Shown here: positions 1-13,147 of the stretch, piece after piece
How the letters are laid out: each line of letters begins with the position of its first letter
How positions within the stretch are numbered: the first letter of the stretch is position 1
Assembly (NCBI RefSeq): GCF_032452875.1
Contig: NW_026893848.1
Location: 62,001 to 126,000, forward strand
Direction: 5' to 3'
Source: Bos javanicus
Taxonomy: Eukaryota; Chordata; Mammalia; Artiodactyla; Bovidae
DNA: 64,000 nucleotides
Translations under genes and position numbers: made by a program
The notes under the pieces: model-generated
The model's input: only the letters and a program-made list of their open reading frames with translations
Told to the model about the DNA's origin: nothing
Database searches by the model: none

Positions 1-959
1 ATCATGCACTGATCACGTGGCTGATCATGCACTGATCACGTGGCTGATCATGCACTGATCACGTGACTGTCATGCACTGATCACGTGGCTGATCATGCAC
101 TGATCACGTGTTTGATCATGCACTGATCACGTGGCTGATCATGCACTGATCACGTGCCTGATCATGCACTAAATATGTTGCTGATCATGCACTGATCACG
201 TAGCTGATCATGCACTGATCACGTGGCTGATCATGCACTGATCACGTGGCTGATCATGCACTGATCACGTGGCTGATCATGCACTGATCACGAAGCTGAT
301 CATGCACTGATCACGTGACTGCATGCACTGATCAATTGACTGATCATGCACTGATCACGTGGATGATCATGCACTGATCATGTGACTGATCATGCACTGA
401 TCACGTGGCTGATCATGCACTGATCACGTGACTGATCATGCACTGATCACGAAGCTGATCATGCACTGATCACGTGACTGTCATGCACTGATCACGTGGC
501 TGATCATGCACTGATCACGTGGCTATCATGCACTGATCACGTGACTGTCATGCACTGATCACGTGGATGATCATGCACTGATCACGTGGCTGATCATGCA
601 CTGATCACAAGGGTGATCATGAACTGATCACGTGACTTATCATGCTGTGATCACGTGTCTGAATGGTGCTGATCATGTGACTGATCATGCACTGATCACG
701 TGGCTATCATGCACTGATCACGTGGCTGATCATGCACTGATCACGTGGCTATCATGCACTGATCACTTGATTGTGCATGCACTAATCACGTGGATGATCA
801 TGCACTGATCACGTGGCTGATCATGCACTGATCACGTGGCTGATCATGAACTGATCACGTGACTTATCATGCTGTGATCACGGGTCTGAGTGGTGCTGAT
901 CATGTGACTGATCATGCACTGATCACGTGGCTATCATGCACTGATCATGTGCCTCTGGA
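1..959 (+). repeat. HOR unit 0 (partial, pre-M end)
   Basis: This is the 3' part of a higher-order unit, leading into the first M block. Its landmarks (GTTTGATC near 111, CTAAATATGTTG near 168, CTGAATGGTGCTGATC near 659) recur before the next M block at about 4,710-5,290, giving an offset close to 4.6 kb. Monomers are mostly canonical. No gene is seen. Confidence 0.85.
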
Positions 960-1190
960 GGCAATAACCAAAGAGCTGAGCAGGCACGAATCACGCAATC
1001 AGCAGGCAATAATCATGGAACTCAGCTGTGATGAATCATGCTGCTCAGCTGGCAATAATCAAGCAGCTGAGCAGGCAGGAATCAGCAGCTCAGCTGGCAA
1101 TTGTCAAGCAGATGACAGGCAGGAATCACGCAGCTCAGCTGGCAATTGTCAAGCAGATGAGCAGACAGGAATCACGCAGCTCAGCAGGCC
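960..1190 (+). repeat. M block 1: five ~45-bp repeats
   Basis: Five units beginning GGCAATAA or GGCAATTG start at 960, 1005, 1051, 1096 and 1141 (spacing 45, 46, 45, 45). The block ends at CAGCAGGCC. The stretch AATCACGCAGCTCAGCTGGCA matches part of the 23-bp monomer at about 15 of 21 positions, so M may be a strongly diverged dimer of the same satellite. The open frame 859-1194 (GTG start, 111 codons) crosses it because 45 is divisible by three. It contains 15-residue repeats such as SSAGNCQADEQTGIT and no known domain, and I do not call it a gene. Confidence 0.92.
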
Positions 1191-1680
1191 CTGATCACGT
1201 GACTGAGCATGCACTGATCACGTGACTGATCATGAACTGATCACGTGGCTATCATGCACTGATCACGTGACTGCGCATGCACTGATCACGTGGATGATCA
1301 TACACTGATCACGTGGCTGATCATGCACTGATCACGTGACTGATCATGCACTGATCACGTGGCTATCATGCACTGATCACGTGACTGATCATGCACTGAT
1401 CACGTAGCTATCATGCACTGATCACGTGGCTATCATGCACTGATCACGTGGCTGATCATGCACTGATCACGTGCTGATCATACACTGATCACGGGACTGT
1501 GCATGCACTGATCACGTGGCTGATCATGCACTGATCACGTGGCTGATCATGCAATGATCACGTGGCTATCATGCACTGATCACGTGACTGATCATGCACT
1601 GATCACTGGCTGATCATGCACTGATCACGTGGCTGATCATGCACTGATCACGAAGCTGATCATGCACTGATCACGTGACT

Positions 1681-1695
1681 CTGCCTGCTGTGTGG
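1681..1695 (+). repeat. Landmark B, CTGCCTGCTGTGTGG (first copy)
   Basis: This 15-bp non-canonical insert replaces part of a monomer. It recurs at 6294, 7904 (altered start), 13640, 18321, 23067, 27402, 27649, 32129, 33742, 35355, 40071, 44787, 49502, 53987, 61901 and 62148. Units 4 and 16 lack it. It is usually preceded by the 29-bp motif GAAGCTGATCAT + (A/G)CACTGATCACGTGACT. No function is apparent; it serves as a marker for aligning units. Confidence 0.93.
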
Positions 1696-4600
1696 CTGAT
1701 CATGCACTGATCACGTGGCTGATCATGCACTGATCACGTGCTGATCATGCACTGATCACGTGCTGATCATGCACTGATCACGTGGCTGATCATGCACTGA
1801 TCACGTGGCTGATCATGCACTGATCACGTGGCTGATCATGCACTGATCACGTGACTGATCATGCACTGATCACGTGGCTGATCATGCACTGATCACGTGG
1901 CTGACCATACACTGACTGTGCATGCACTGATCACGTGGCTGATCATGCACTGATCACGTGGCTGATCATGCACTGATCACGTGGCTGATCATGCACTGAT
2001 CACGTGGCTGATCATGCACTGATCACGTGGCTGATCATGCACTGATTTGAAGCTGATCATGCACTGATCACGTGATTCATGCACTGATCACGTGGCTGAT
2101 CATGCACTGATCACGTGGCTGATCATGCACTGATCACGTGACTGATCATGCACTGATCACGTGACTGATCATGCACTGATCACGTGGCTGATCATGCACT
2201 GATCACGTAGCTGATCATACACTGATCACGTGACTGTCATGCACTGATCACGTGGCTGATCATGCACTGATCACGTGGCTGATCATGCACTGATCACATG
2301 GCTGATCATGCACTGATCACGTGCCTGATCATGCACTGATCACGTGCTGATCATGCACTGATCACGTGGCTGATCATGCACTGATCACGTGGCTGATCAT
2401 GCACTGATCACGTGGCTGATCATGCACTGATCACGTGGCTGATCATGCACTGATCACGTGTCTATCATGCACTGATCACGTGAATGCGCATGCACTGATC
2501 ACTTACCTGATCATGCACTGATCACGTGGCTATCATGCACTGATCACGTGGCTGATCATGCACTGATCACGTGACTGATCATGCACTGATCACGTGGCTA
2601 TCATGCACTGATCACATGACTGCGCATGCCATGATCACGTGACTGATCATGCACTGATCACGTGGCTATCATGCACTGATCACGTGGCTGATCATGCACT
2701 GATCACGTGACTGATCATGCACTGATCACGAAGCTATCATGCACTGATCACGTGACTGCTCATGCCATGATCACGTGACTGATCATGCACTGATCACGTG
2801 GCTATCATGCACTGATCACGTGGCTGATCATACACTGATCACGTAAATGATCATGCACTGATCACGTGGCGCACTGATCACGTGGCTGATCATGCACTGA
2901 TCACGTAGCTATCATGCACTGATCACATGACTGCATGCACTGATCACGTGGATATCATACACTGGACACGTGACTGATCATGCACTGATCACGTGACTGA
3001 TCATGCACTGATCACGTGGCTATCATGCACTGATCACGTGATTGATCATGCACTGATCACGTGACTGATCATGCACTGATCACGTGACTGCACATGCACT
3101 GATCATGTAAATGTATGCAATGATCACATGGCTATCATGCACTGATCACGTGGCTGATCATGCACTGATCACGTGACTGATCATGCACTGATCACGTAGC
3201 TATCATGCACTGATCAATTGGCTATCATGCACTGATCACGTGGCTGATCATGCACTGATCACGTGGCTGATCATGCACTGATCACGTGCTGATCATGCAC
3301 TGATCACGTGGCTATCATGCACTGATCACGTGGCTGATCATGCACTGATCACATGGCTGATCATGCACTGATCACGTGGCTGATCATGCACTGATCACGT
3401 GGCTGATCATGCACTGATCACGTTGCTATCATGCACTGATCACGTGGCTGATCATGCACTGATCACGTGGCTGATCATGCACTGATCACTGGCTATCATG
3501 CACTGATCACGTGACTGATCATGCACTGATCACGTGCCTGATCATGCACTGATCACGTGGCTGATCATGCACTGATCACGAAGCTGATCATGCACTGATC
3601 ACGTGACTGTCATGCACTGATCACGTGGCTGATCATGCACTGATCACGTGGCTGATCATGCACTGATCACATTGCCGATCATGCACTGATCACGTGACTG
3701 ATCATGCACTGATCACGTGCCTATCATGCACTGATCACGTGGCTGATCATACACTGATCACGTGACTGATCATGCACTGATCACGTGGCTATCATGCACT
3801 GATCACGTGGCTGATCATGCACTGATCACGTGATTGATCATGCACTGATCACGTGACTGATCATGCACTGATCACGTGGCTATCATGCACTGATCATGTG
3901 ACTGATCATGCACTGATCACGAGGATGATCACACTGATCACGTGGCTGATCATGCACTGATCACATGACTGATCATGCACTGATCACGTGTCTGAATATT
4001 GCTGATCATGTGATTGATCATGTGCTGATCAGGTGTGAATCATGCACTGATCACGTGACTGATCATGCACTGATCATGTAACTGTAGGCAATGATCACAT
4101 GGCTATCATGCACTGATCACGTGGATGATCATGCACTGATCATGCACTGATCACGTAGCTATCATGCACTGATCACTTGGCTGTCATGCACTGATCACGT
4201 GGCTGATCATGCACTGATCACGTGACTGCACATGCACTGATCACATGGCTGATCATACACTGATCACGTGGCTGATCATGCACTGATCACGTGGCTGATC
4301 ATGCACTGATCACGTTGCTGATCATGCACTGATCACGTGGCTATCATGCACTGATCACGTGGCTGATCATGCACTGATCACATGGCAATCATGCACTGAT
4401 CACGTGGCTGATCATACACTGATCATTGACTGATCATGCACTGATCACGTGCCTGATCATGCACTGATCACGTGGCTGATCATGCACTGATCACGAAGCT
4501 GATCATACACTGATCACGTGACTGCATGCACTGATCACGTGATGATCATGCACTGATCACGGGCTGATCATGCACTGATCACGTGGCTGATCATGCACTG

Positions 4601-5570
4601 ATCACGTGACTGATCATGCACTGATCACGTGGCTGATCATGCACTGATCACGAAGCTGATCATACACTGATCACGTGACTGTCATGCACTGATCACGTGG
4701 CTGATCATGCACTGATCACGTGTTTGATCATGCACTGATCACGTGGCTGATCATGCACTGATCACGTGCCTGATCATGCACTGATATGTTGCTGATCATG
4801 CACTGATCACGTAGCTGATCATGCACTGATCACGTGGCTGATCATGCACTGATCACGTGGCTGATCAGCACTGATCACGTGGCTGATCATACACTGATCA
4901 CGAAGCTGATCATGCACTGATCACGTGACTGCATGCACTGATCAATTGACTGATCATGCACTGATCACGTGGATGATCATGCACTGATCATGTGACTGAT
5001 CATGCACTGATCACGTGGCTGATCATGCACTGATCACATGACTGATCATGCACTGATCACGTGGCTGATCATGCACTGATCACGTGACTGTCATGCACTG
5101 ATCACGTGGCTGATCATGCACTGATCACATGGCTATCATGCACTGATCACTTGATTGTGCATGCACTGATCACGTGGATGATCATGCACTGATCACGTGG
5201 CTGATCATGCACTGATCACAAGGGTGATCATGAACTGATCACGTGACTTATCATGCTGTGATCACGTGTCTGAATGGTGCTGATCATGTGACTGATCATG
5301 CACTGATCACGTGGCTATCATGCACTGATCACGTGGCTGATCATGCACTGATCACGTGGCTATCATGCACTGATCACTTGATTGTGCATGCACTAATCAC
5401 GTGGATGATCATGCATGTATCACGTGGCTGATCATGCACTGATCACAAGGGTGATCATGAACTGATCACGTGACTTATCATGCTGTGATCTCGGGTCTGA
5501 GTGGTGCTGATCATGTGACTGATCATGCACTGATCACGTGGCTATCATGCACTGATCATGTGCCTCAGGA

Positions 5571-5802
5571 GGCAATAACCAAAGAGCTGAGCAGGCACGA
5601 ATCACGCAATCAGCAGGCAATAATCATGGAACTCAGCTGTGATGAATCATGCTGCTCAGCTGGCAATCATCAAGCAGCTGAGCAGGCAGGAATCAGACAG
5701 CTCAGCTGGCAATTGTCAAGCAGATGACAGGCAGGAATCACGCAGCTCAGCTGGCAATTGTCAAGCAGATGAGCAGACAGGAAACACGCAGCTCAGCAGG
5801 CC
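5571..5802 (+). repeat. M block 2
   Basis: Same five-repeat structure as M block 1 (232 bp). It reads CTCAGG before the block and GAAACACG near 5783. The frame from 5470 stops after 85 codons (ends 5727) because one base is gained near 5695 (ATCAGACAG against ATCAGCAG). Loss of frame by a one-base change without other effect argues against coding. Confidence 0.92.
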
Positions 5803-6308
5803 CTGATCACGTGACTGAGCATGCACTGATCACGTGACTGATCATGCACTGATCACGTGGCTATCATGCACTGATCACGTGACTGATCATGCACTGATCA
5901 CGTGGATGATCATGCACTGATCACGTGGCTGATCATGCACTGATCACGTGACTGATCATGCACTGATCACGTGGCTATCATGCACTGATCACGTGACTGA
6001 TCATGCACTGATCACGTAGCTATCATGCACTGATCACGTGGCTATCATGCACTGATCACGTGGCTGATCATGCACTGATCACGTGGCTGATCATACACTG
6101 ATCACGGGACTGTGCATGCACTGATCACGTGGCTGATCATGCACTGATCACGTGGCTGATCATGCACTGATCACGTGGCTATCATGCACTGATCACGTGA
6201 CTGATCATGCACTGATCACTGGCTGATCATGCACTGATCACGTGGCTGATCATGCACTGATCACGAAGCTGATCATGCACTGATCACGTGACTCTGCCTG
6301 CTGTGTGG

Positions 6309-6515
6309 CTGATCATGCACTGATCACGTGGCTGATCATGCACTGATCACGTGGCTGATCATGCACTGATCACGTGCCTGATCATGCACTGATCACGTGG
6401 CTGATCATGCACTGATCACGTGGCTGATCATGCACTGATCACGTGGCTGATCATGCACTGATCACGTGGCTGATCATGCACTGATCACGTGGCTGATCAT
6501 GCACTGATCACGAAG
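6309..6515 (+). repeat. Run of nine near-perfect 23-bp monomers (reference stretch)
   Basis: Nine consecutive monomers, each exactly 23 bp (207 bp in all). The only departures from CTGATCATGCA + CTGATCACGTGG are a G to C at 6377 and GAAG in place of GTGG at the end of the ninth. This is a good reference for the canonical monomer. It lies in the left, least-derived part of the window. Confidence 0.95.
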
Positions 6516-7177
6516 CTGATCATGCACTGATCACGTGACTGCATGCACTGATCACGTGACTGATCATGCACTGATCACGTGGCTGATCATGCACTGATCA
6601 TGTGACTGATCATGCACTGATCACGTGGCTGATCATGCACTGATCACGTGACTGATCATGCACTGATCACGTGGCTGATCATGCACTGATCACGTGACTG
6701 TCATGCACTGATCACGTGGCTGATCATGCACTGATCACGTGGCTATCATGCACTGATCACGTGACTGTCATGCACTGATCACGTGGCTGATCATGCACTG
6801 ATCACGTGGCTGATCATGCACTGATCACGTGGCTGATCATGCACTGATCACGTGACTGATCATGCACTGATCACGTGTCTGAATCATGCTGATCATGTGA
6901 CTGATCATGCACTGATCACGTGGCTATCATGCACTGATCACGTGGCTGATCATGCACTGATCACGTGGCTATCATGCACTGATCACGTGACTGTCATGCA
7001 CTGATCACGTGGATGATCATGCACTGATCACGTGGCTGATCATGCACTGATCACGTGGCTGATCATGCACTGATCACGTGACTTATCATGCTGTGATCAC
7101 GTGTCTGATGGTGCTGATCATGTGACTGATCATGCACTGATCACGTGGCTATCATGCACTGATCATGTGCCTCTGGA

Positions 7178-7409
7178 GGCAATAAACAAAGAGCTGAGCA
7201 GGCACGAATCACGCAATCAGCAGGCAATAATCATGGAACTCAGCTGTGATGAATCATGCTGCTCAGCTGGCAATCATCAAGCAGCTGAGCAGGCAGGAAT
7301 CAGACAGCTCAGCTGGCAATTGTCAAGCAGATGACAGGCAGGAATCACGCAGCTCAGCTGGCAATTGTCAAGCAGATGAGCAGACAGGAATCACGCAGCT
7401 CAGCAGGCC
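7178..7409 (+). repeat. M block 3
   Basis: 232 bp with CTCTGG before the block, as in copy 1. It alone carries AATAAACAAA at 7181-7190 (C to A). The associated frame starts at a GTG at 7101 and runs 77 codons. Confidence 0.92.
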
Positions 7410-10400
7410 CTGATCACGTGACTGAGCATGCACTGATCACGTGGCTGATCATGCACTGATCACGTGGCTATCATGCACTGATCACGTGACTGATCATGCA
7501 CTGATCACGTGGCTGATCATGCACTGATCACGTGGCTGATCATGCACTGATCACGTGACTGATCATGCACTGATCACGTGGCTATCATGCACTGATCACG
7601 TGACTGATCATGCACTGATCACGTGGCTGATCATGCACTGATCACGTGGCTATCATGCACTGATCACGTGGCTGATCATGCACTGATCACGTGGCTGATC
7701 ATACACTGATCACGGGACTGTGCATGCACTGATCACGTGGCTGATCATGCACTGATCACGTGGCTGATCATGCACTGATCACGTGGCTATCATGCACTGA
7801 TCACGTGACTGATCATGCACTGATCACTGGCTGATCATGCACTGATCACGTGGCTGATCATGCACTGATCACGTGGCTGATCATGCACTGATCACGTGAC
7901 TCATGCCTGCTGTGTGGCTGATCATGCACTGATCACGTGGCTGATCATGCACTGATCACGTGGCTGATCATGCACTGATCACGTGGCTATCATGCACTGA
8001 TCACGTGAATGTGCATGCACTGATCACTGACCTGATCATGCACTGATCACGTGGCTATCATGCACTGATCACGTGGCTGATCATGCACTGATCACGTGAC
8101 TGATCATGCACTGATCACGTGGCTATCATGCACTGATCACGTGACTGATCATGCACTGATCACGTGACTGATCATGCACTGATCACGTGGCTATCATGCA
8201 CTGATCACGTGGCTGATCATGCACTGATCACGTGACTGATCATGCACTGATCACGGCTATCATGCACTGATCACGTGACTGATCATGCATGATCACGTGA
8301 CTGATCATGCACTGATCACGTGGCTATCATGCACTGATCACGTGGCTGATCATGCACTGATCACGTGAATGATCATGCACTGATCACGTGGCTGATCATG
8401 CACTGATCACGTGGCTGATCATGCACTGATCACGTGGCTATCATGCACTGATCACATGACTGATCATGCACTGATCACGTGGATATCATGCACTGATCAC
8501 GTGGCTGATCATGCACTGATCACGTGACTGATCATGCACTGATCACGTGGCTATCATGCACTGATCACGTGACTGATCATGCACTGATCACGTGACTGAT
8601 CATGCACTGATCACGTGACTGATCATGCACTGATCATGTAAATGTATGCACTGATCACGTGGCTATCATGCACTGATCACGTGGCTGATCATGCACTGAT
8701 CATGACTGATCATGCACTGATCACGTGGCTATCATGCACTGATCACGTGGCTATCATGCACTGATCACGTGGCTGATCATGCACTGATCACGTGGCTGAT
8801 CATGCACTGATCACGTGCTGATCATGCACTGATCACGTGGCTATCATGCACTGATCACGTGGCTGATCATGCACTGATCACGTGGCTGATCATGCACTGA
8901 TCACGTGGCTGATCATGCACTGATCACGTGACTGATCATGCACTGATCACGTGCTATCATGCACTGATCACGTGGCTGATCATGCACTGATCACGTGACT
9001 GATCATGCACTGATCACGTGACTGATCATGCACTGATCACGTGGCTGATCATGCACTGATCACTGGCTATCATGCACTGATCACGTGACTGATCATGCAC
9101 TGATCACGTGCCTGATCATGCACTGATCACGTGGCTGATCATGCACTGATCACGGCTGATCATGCACTGATCACGTGACTGTCATGCACTGATCACGTGG
9201 CTGATCATGCACTGATCACGTGGCTGATCATGCACTGATCACATTGCCGATCATGCACTGATCACGTGACTGATCATGCACTGATCTGGTGCCTATCATG
9301 CACTGATCACGTGGCTGATCATACACTGATCACGTGACTGATCATGCACTGATCACGTGGCTATCATGCACTGATCACGTGGCTGATCATGCACTGATCA
9401 CGTGATTGATCATGCACTGATCACGTGACTGATCATGCACTGATCACGTGGCTATCATGCACTGATCACGTGACTATCATGCACTGATCACGTGGATGAT
9501 CATGCACTGATCACGTGGCTGATCATGCACTGATCACATGACTGATCATGCCGTGATCACGTGTCTGAATATGCTGATCATGTGATTGATCATGCACTGA
9601 TCACGTGTGTATCATGCACTGATCACGTGACTGATCATGCACTGATCATGTAACTGTAGGCAATGATCACATGGCTATCATGCACTGATCACGTGGATGA
9701 TCATGCACTGACCATGCACTGATCACGTGGCTATCATGCACTGATCACGTGGCTGTCATGCACTGATCACGTGGCTGATCATACACTGATCACGTGACTG
9801 CACATGCACTGATCACATGGCTGATCATGCACTGATCACGTGGCTGATCATGCACTGATCACGTGGCTGATCATGCACTGATCACGTGCTGATCATGCAC
9901 TGATCACGTGGCTATCATGCACTGATCACGTGGCTGATCATGCACTGATCACATGGCAATCATGCACTGATCACGTGGCTGATCATGCACTGATCCGTGA
10001 CTGATCATGCACTGATCACGTGGCTGATCATGCACTGATCACGTGGCTGATCATGCACTGATCACGTGCTGATCATGCACTGATCACGTGACTGCATGCA
10101 CTGATCACGTGATGATCATGCACTGATCACGTGGCTGATCATGCACTGATCACGTGGCTGATCATGCACTGATCACGTGACTGATCATGCACTGATCACG
10201 TGGCTGATCATGCACTGATCACGTGGCTGATCATGCACTGATCACGTGACTGTCATGCACTGATCACGTGGCTGATCATGCACTGATCACGTGGCTGATC
10301 ATGCACTGATCACGTGGCTGATCATACACTGATCACGTGCCTGATCATGCACTGATATGTTGTGGATCATGCACTGATCACGTGGCTGATCATGCACTGA

Positions 10401-11139
10401 TCACGTGGCTGATCATGCACTGATCACGTGGCTGATCATGCACTGATCACGTGGCTGATCATGCACTGATCACGAAGCTGATCATGCACTGATCACGTGA
10501 CTGCATGCACTGATCACGTGACTGATCATGCACTGATCACGTGGCTGATCATGCACTGATCACGTGACTGATCATGCACTGATCACGTGGCTGATCATGC
10601 ACTGATCACGTGACTGATCATGCACTGATCACGAAGCTGATCATGCACTGATCACGTGACTGTCATGCACTGATCACGTGGCTGATCATGCACTGATCAC
10701 GTGGCTATCATGCACTGATCACGTGATTGTCATGCACTGATCACGTGGATGATCATGCACTGATCACGTGGCTGATCATGCACTGATCACGGGCTGATCA
10801 TGCACTGATCACGTGACTGATCATGCACTGATCACGTGTCTGAATGGTGCTGATCATGTGACTGATCATGCACTGATCACGTGGCTATCATGCACTGATC
10901 ACGTGGCTGATCATGCACTGATCACGTGGCTATCATGCACTGATCACGTGATTGTCATGCACTGATCACGTGGATGATCATGCACTGATCACGTGGCTGA
11001 TCATGCACTGATCACAAGGCTGATCATGCACTGATCACGTGACTTATCATGCTGTGATCTCGGGTCTGAGTGGTGCTGATCATGTGACTGATCATGCACT
11101 GATCACGTGGCTATCATGCACTGATCATGTGCCTCAGGA
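7178..11139 (+). repeat. HOR unit 3 (3,962 bp, most canonical long unit)
   Basis: M to B is about 726 bp (altered B at 7904-7917, preceded by TCA), B to C 1,661 bp (C from 9565, reading CTGAATATGC) and C to the next M 1,575 bp. B to C is about 650 bp shorter than in unit 1. Where later units show landmark mutations, this unit is near-canonical: AAATGTATGCACTGATCACG near 8,640 against AAATGTAGGCAATGATCACA in units from 5 on. Confidence 0.86.
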
Positions 11140-11372
11140 GGCAATAACTAAAGAGCTGAGCAGGCACGAATCACGCAATCAGCAGGCAATAATCATGGAA
11201 CTCAGCTGTGATGAATCATGCTGCTCAGCTGGCAATCATCAAGCAGCTGAGCAGGCAGGAATCAGACAGCTCAGCTGGCCATTGTCAAGCAGATGAGCAG
11301 GCAGGAATCACGCAGCTCAGCTGGCAATTGTCAAGCAGATGAGCAGACAGGAATCACGCAGCTCAGCAGGCC
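11140..11372 (+). repeat. M block 4
   Basis: 233 bp. This is the first copy with GGCCATTGTC (near 11,277) and GATGAGCAGG, both kept in all later copies. It also has AATAACTAAAG. It still has the older ending GAATCACGCAGC then CAGCAGG. Confidence 0.92.
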
Positions 11373-11834
11373 CTGATCACGTGACTGAGCATGCACTGAT
11401 CACGTGACTGATCATGCACTGATCACGTGGCTATCATGCACTGATCACGTGACTGATCATGCACTGATCATGTGGATGATCATGCACTGATCACGTGGCT
11501 GATCATGCACTGATCACGTGACTGATCATGCACTGATCACGTGGCTATCATGCACTGATCACGTGACTGATCATGCACTGATCACGTGGCTATCATGCAC
11601 TGATCACGTGGCTATCATGCACTGATCACGTGGCTGATCATGCACTGATCACGTGGCTGATCATACACTGATCACGGGACTGTGCATGCACTGATCACGT
11701 GGCTGATCATGCACTGATCACGTGGCTGATCATGCACTGATCACGTGGCTATCATGCACTGATCACGTGACTGATCATGCACTGATCACTGGCTGATCAT
11801 GCACTGATCACGTGGCTGATCATGCACTGATCAC

Positions 11835-11863
11835 GAAGCTGATCATGCACTGATCACGTGACT
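11835..11863 (+). other. 29-bp exchange-junction motif in unit 4
   Basis: GAAGCTGATCATGCACTGA + TCACGTGACT. In unit 1 the same motif (1652-1680) precedes B; here it precedes GCATGCACTG. In units 8 and 17 a pre-A7 copy of the motif (27620-27648, 62119-62147, with CATACACTG) is followed by B. It exists at two places in a long unit, which gives a homologous site for unequal exchange. That it is a recombination site is inference. Confidence 0.7.
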
Positions 11864-12914
11864 GCATGCACTGATCACGTGGATGATCATGCACTGATCA
11901 CGTGGCTGATCATGCACTGATCACGTGGCTGATCATGCACTGATCACGTGACTGATCATGCACTGATCACGTGGCTGATCATGCACTGATCACGTGGCTG
12001 ATCATACACTGATCACGTGACTGTCATGCACTGATCACGTGGCTGATCATGCACTGATCACGTGGCTGATCATGCACTGATCACGTGGCTGATCATACAC
12101 TGATCATGTGCCTGATCATGCACTGAATATGTTGCTGATCATGCACTGATCACGTGGCTGATCATGCACTGATCACGTGGCTGATCATGCACTGATCACG
12201 TGGCTGATCATGCACTGATCACGTGGCTGATCATACACTGATCACGAAGCTGATCATACACTGATCACGTGACTGCATGCACTGATCAATTGACTGCCCA
12301 TGCACTGATCACGTGGATGATCATGCACTGATCATGTGACTGATCATGCACTGATCACGTGGCTGATCATGCACTGATCACATGACTGATCATGCACTGA
12401 TCACGAAGCTGATCATACACTGATCACGTGACTGTCATGCACTGATCACGTGGCTGATCATGCACTGATCACGTGGCTATCATGCACTGATCACTTGATT
12501 GTGCATGCACTGATCACGTGGATGATCATGCACTGATCACGTGGCTGATCATGCACTAATCACAAGGCTGATCATGAACTGATCACGTGACTTAGCATGC
12601 TGTGATCACGTGTCTGAATGGTGCTGATCATGTGACTGATCATGCACTGATCACGTGGCTATCATGCACTGATCACGTGGCTGATCATGCACTGATCACG
12701 TGGCTATCATGCACTGATCACTTGATTGTGCATGCACTGATCACGTGGATGATCATGCATGTATCACCTGGCTGATCATGCACTGATCACAAGGGTGATC
12801 ATGAACTGATCACGTGACTTAGCATGCTGTGATCACGGGTCTGAGTGGTGCTAATCATGTGACTAATCATGAACTGATCACGTGGCTATCATGCACTGAT
12901 CATGTGCCTCAGGA

Positions 12915-13147
12915 GGCAATAACCAAAGAGCTGAGCAGGCACGAATCACACAATCAGCAGGCAATAATCATGGACCTCAGCTGTGATGAATCATGCTGCT
13001 CAGCTGGCAATCATCAAGCAGCTGAATAGGCAGGAATCAGACGGCTCAGCTGGCCATTGTCAAGCAGATGAGCAGGCAGGAATCACGCAGCTCAGCTGGC
13101 AATTGTCAAGCAGATGAGCAGACAGGAATCACGGAGCTCAGTAGGCC
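12915..13147 (+). repeat. M block 5 (first with stop TAG)
   Basis: 233 bp. GCTGAATAGG replaces GCTGAGCAGG, giving the in-frame TAG that closes the 66-codon frame (12829-13029). The end now reads GAATCACGG and CAGTAGG. It carries CACACAATC where others have CACGCAATC, a CpG to CpA change (Arg to His if translated). Confidence 0.92.

Larger units (their letters stand above)
960..5570 (+). repeat. HOR unit 1 (4,611 bp, long form, low divergence)
   Basis: Runs from one M start to the next. M to B is 721 bp (B at 1681-1695), B to C 2,311 bp (C from 3992) and C to the next M 1,579 bp. The right-hand landmark D is absent: near 2,860 the equivalent place reads GATCACGTGGCGCACTG, close to a canonical monomer. 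The A7 run is absent too. The unit therefore carries the HOR skeleton before most derived mutations. Confidence 0.88.
5571..7177 (+). repeat. HOR unit 2 (1,607 bp, short form)
   Basis: M to B is 723 bp (B at 6294-6308) and B to the next M 884 bp. The middle of the long unit is missing. The join after B has the same order as in short units 9 and 10 (B to next M 888 bp), pointing to one ancestral deletion. Monomers are the most canonical in the window, including the perfect run at 6309-6515. Confidence 0.87.
11140..12914 (+). repeat. HOR unit 4 (1,775 bp, short form lacking B)
   Basis: The 29-bp pre-B motif is in its usual place (11835-11863, 695 bp after M start), but instead of B it is followed by GCATGCACTG, the sequence that follows a similar motif in the pre-M part of long units (for example near 4,520). 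This is what an unequal exchange inside the 29-bp motif would leave. Confidence 0.84.

Noticed and set aside
960..1190. M block as an inserted transposon or SINE
   Set aside because: There are no terminal inverted repeats, target-site duplication, poly-A tail or tRNA-like boxes. Internal 45-bp periodicity and similarity to the monomer favour a diverged satellite.
859..1225. Overlapping open frames of 111 and 65 codons as protein genes
   Set aside because: Both start with GTG, overlap in different frames over the same 45-bp repeats, show no domain or signal, and the longer one is broken by single-base changes in the equivalent copies at 5,470 and 7,101.
1681..1695. CTGCCTGCTGTGTGG as an integration or attachment site
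   Set aside because: There are no integrase or flanking element and no strand exchange tied to the 15-mer itself. The joins seen map to the 29-bp motif before it.
5243..5431. 62-codon frame as a gene
   Set aside because: It is a reading of plain 23-bp monomers (repeating HALITWLSCTDHV) that stays open by chance of monomer lengths. The other units have no equivalent of this length.
7181..7186. AATAAA polyadenylation signal in M block 3
   Set aside because: It is a single C to A change in one of 17 copies, with no transcription unit to terminate.
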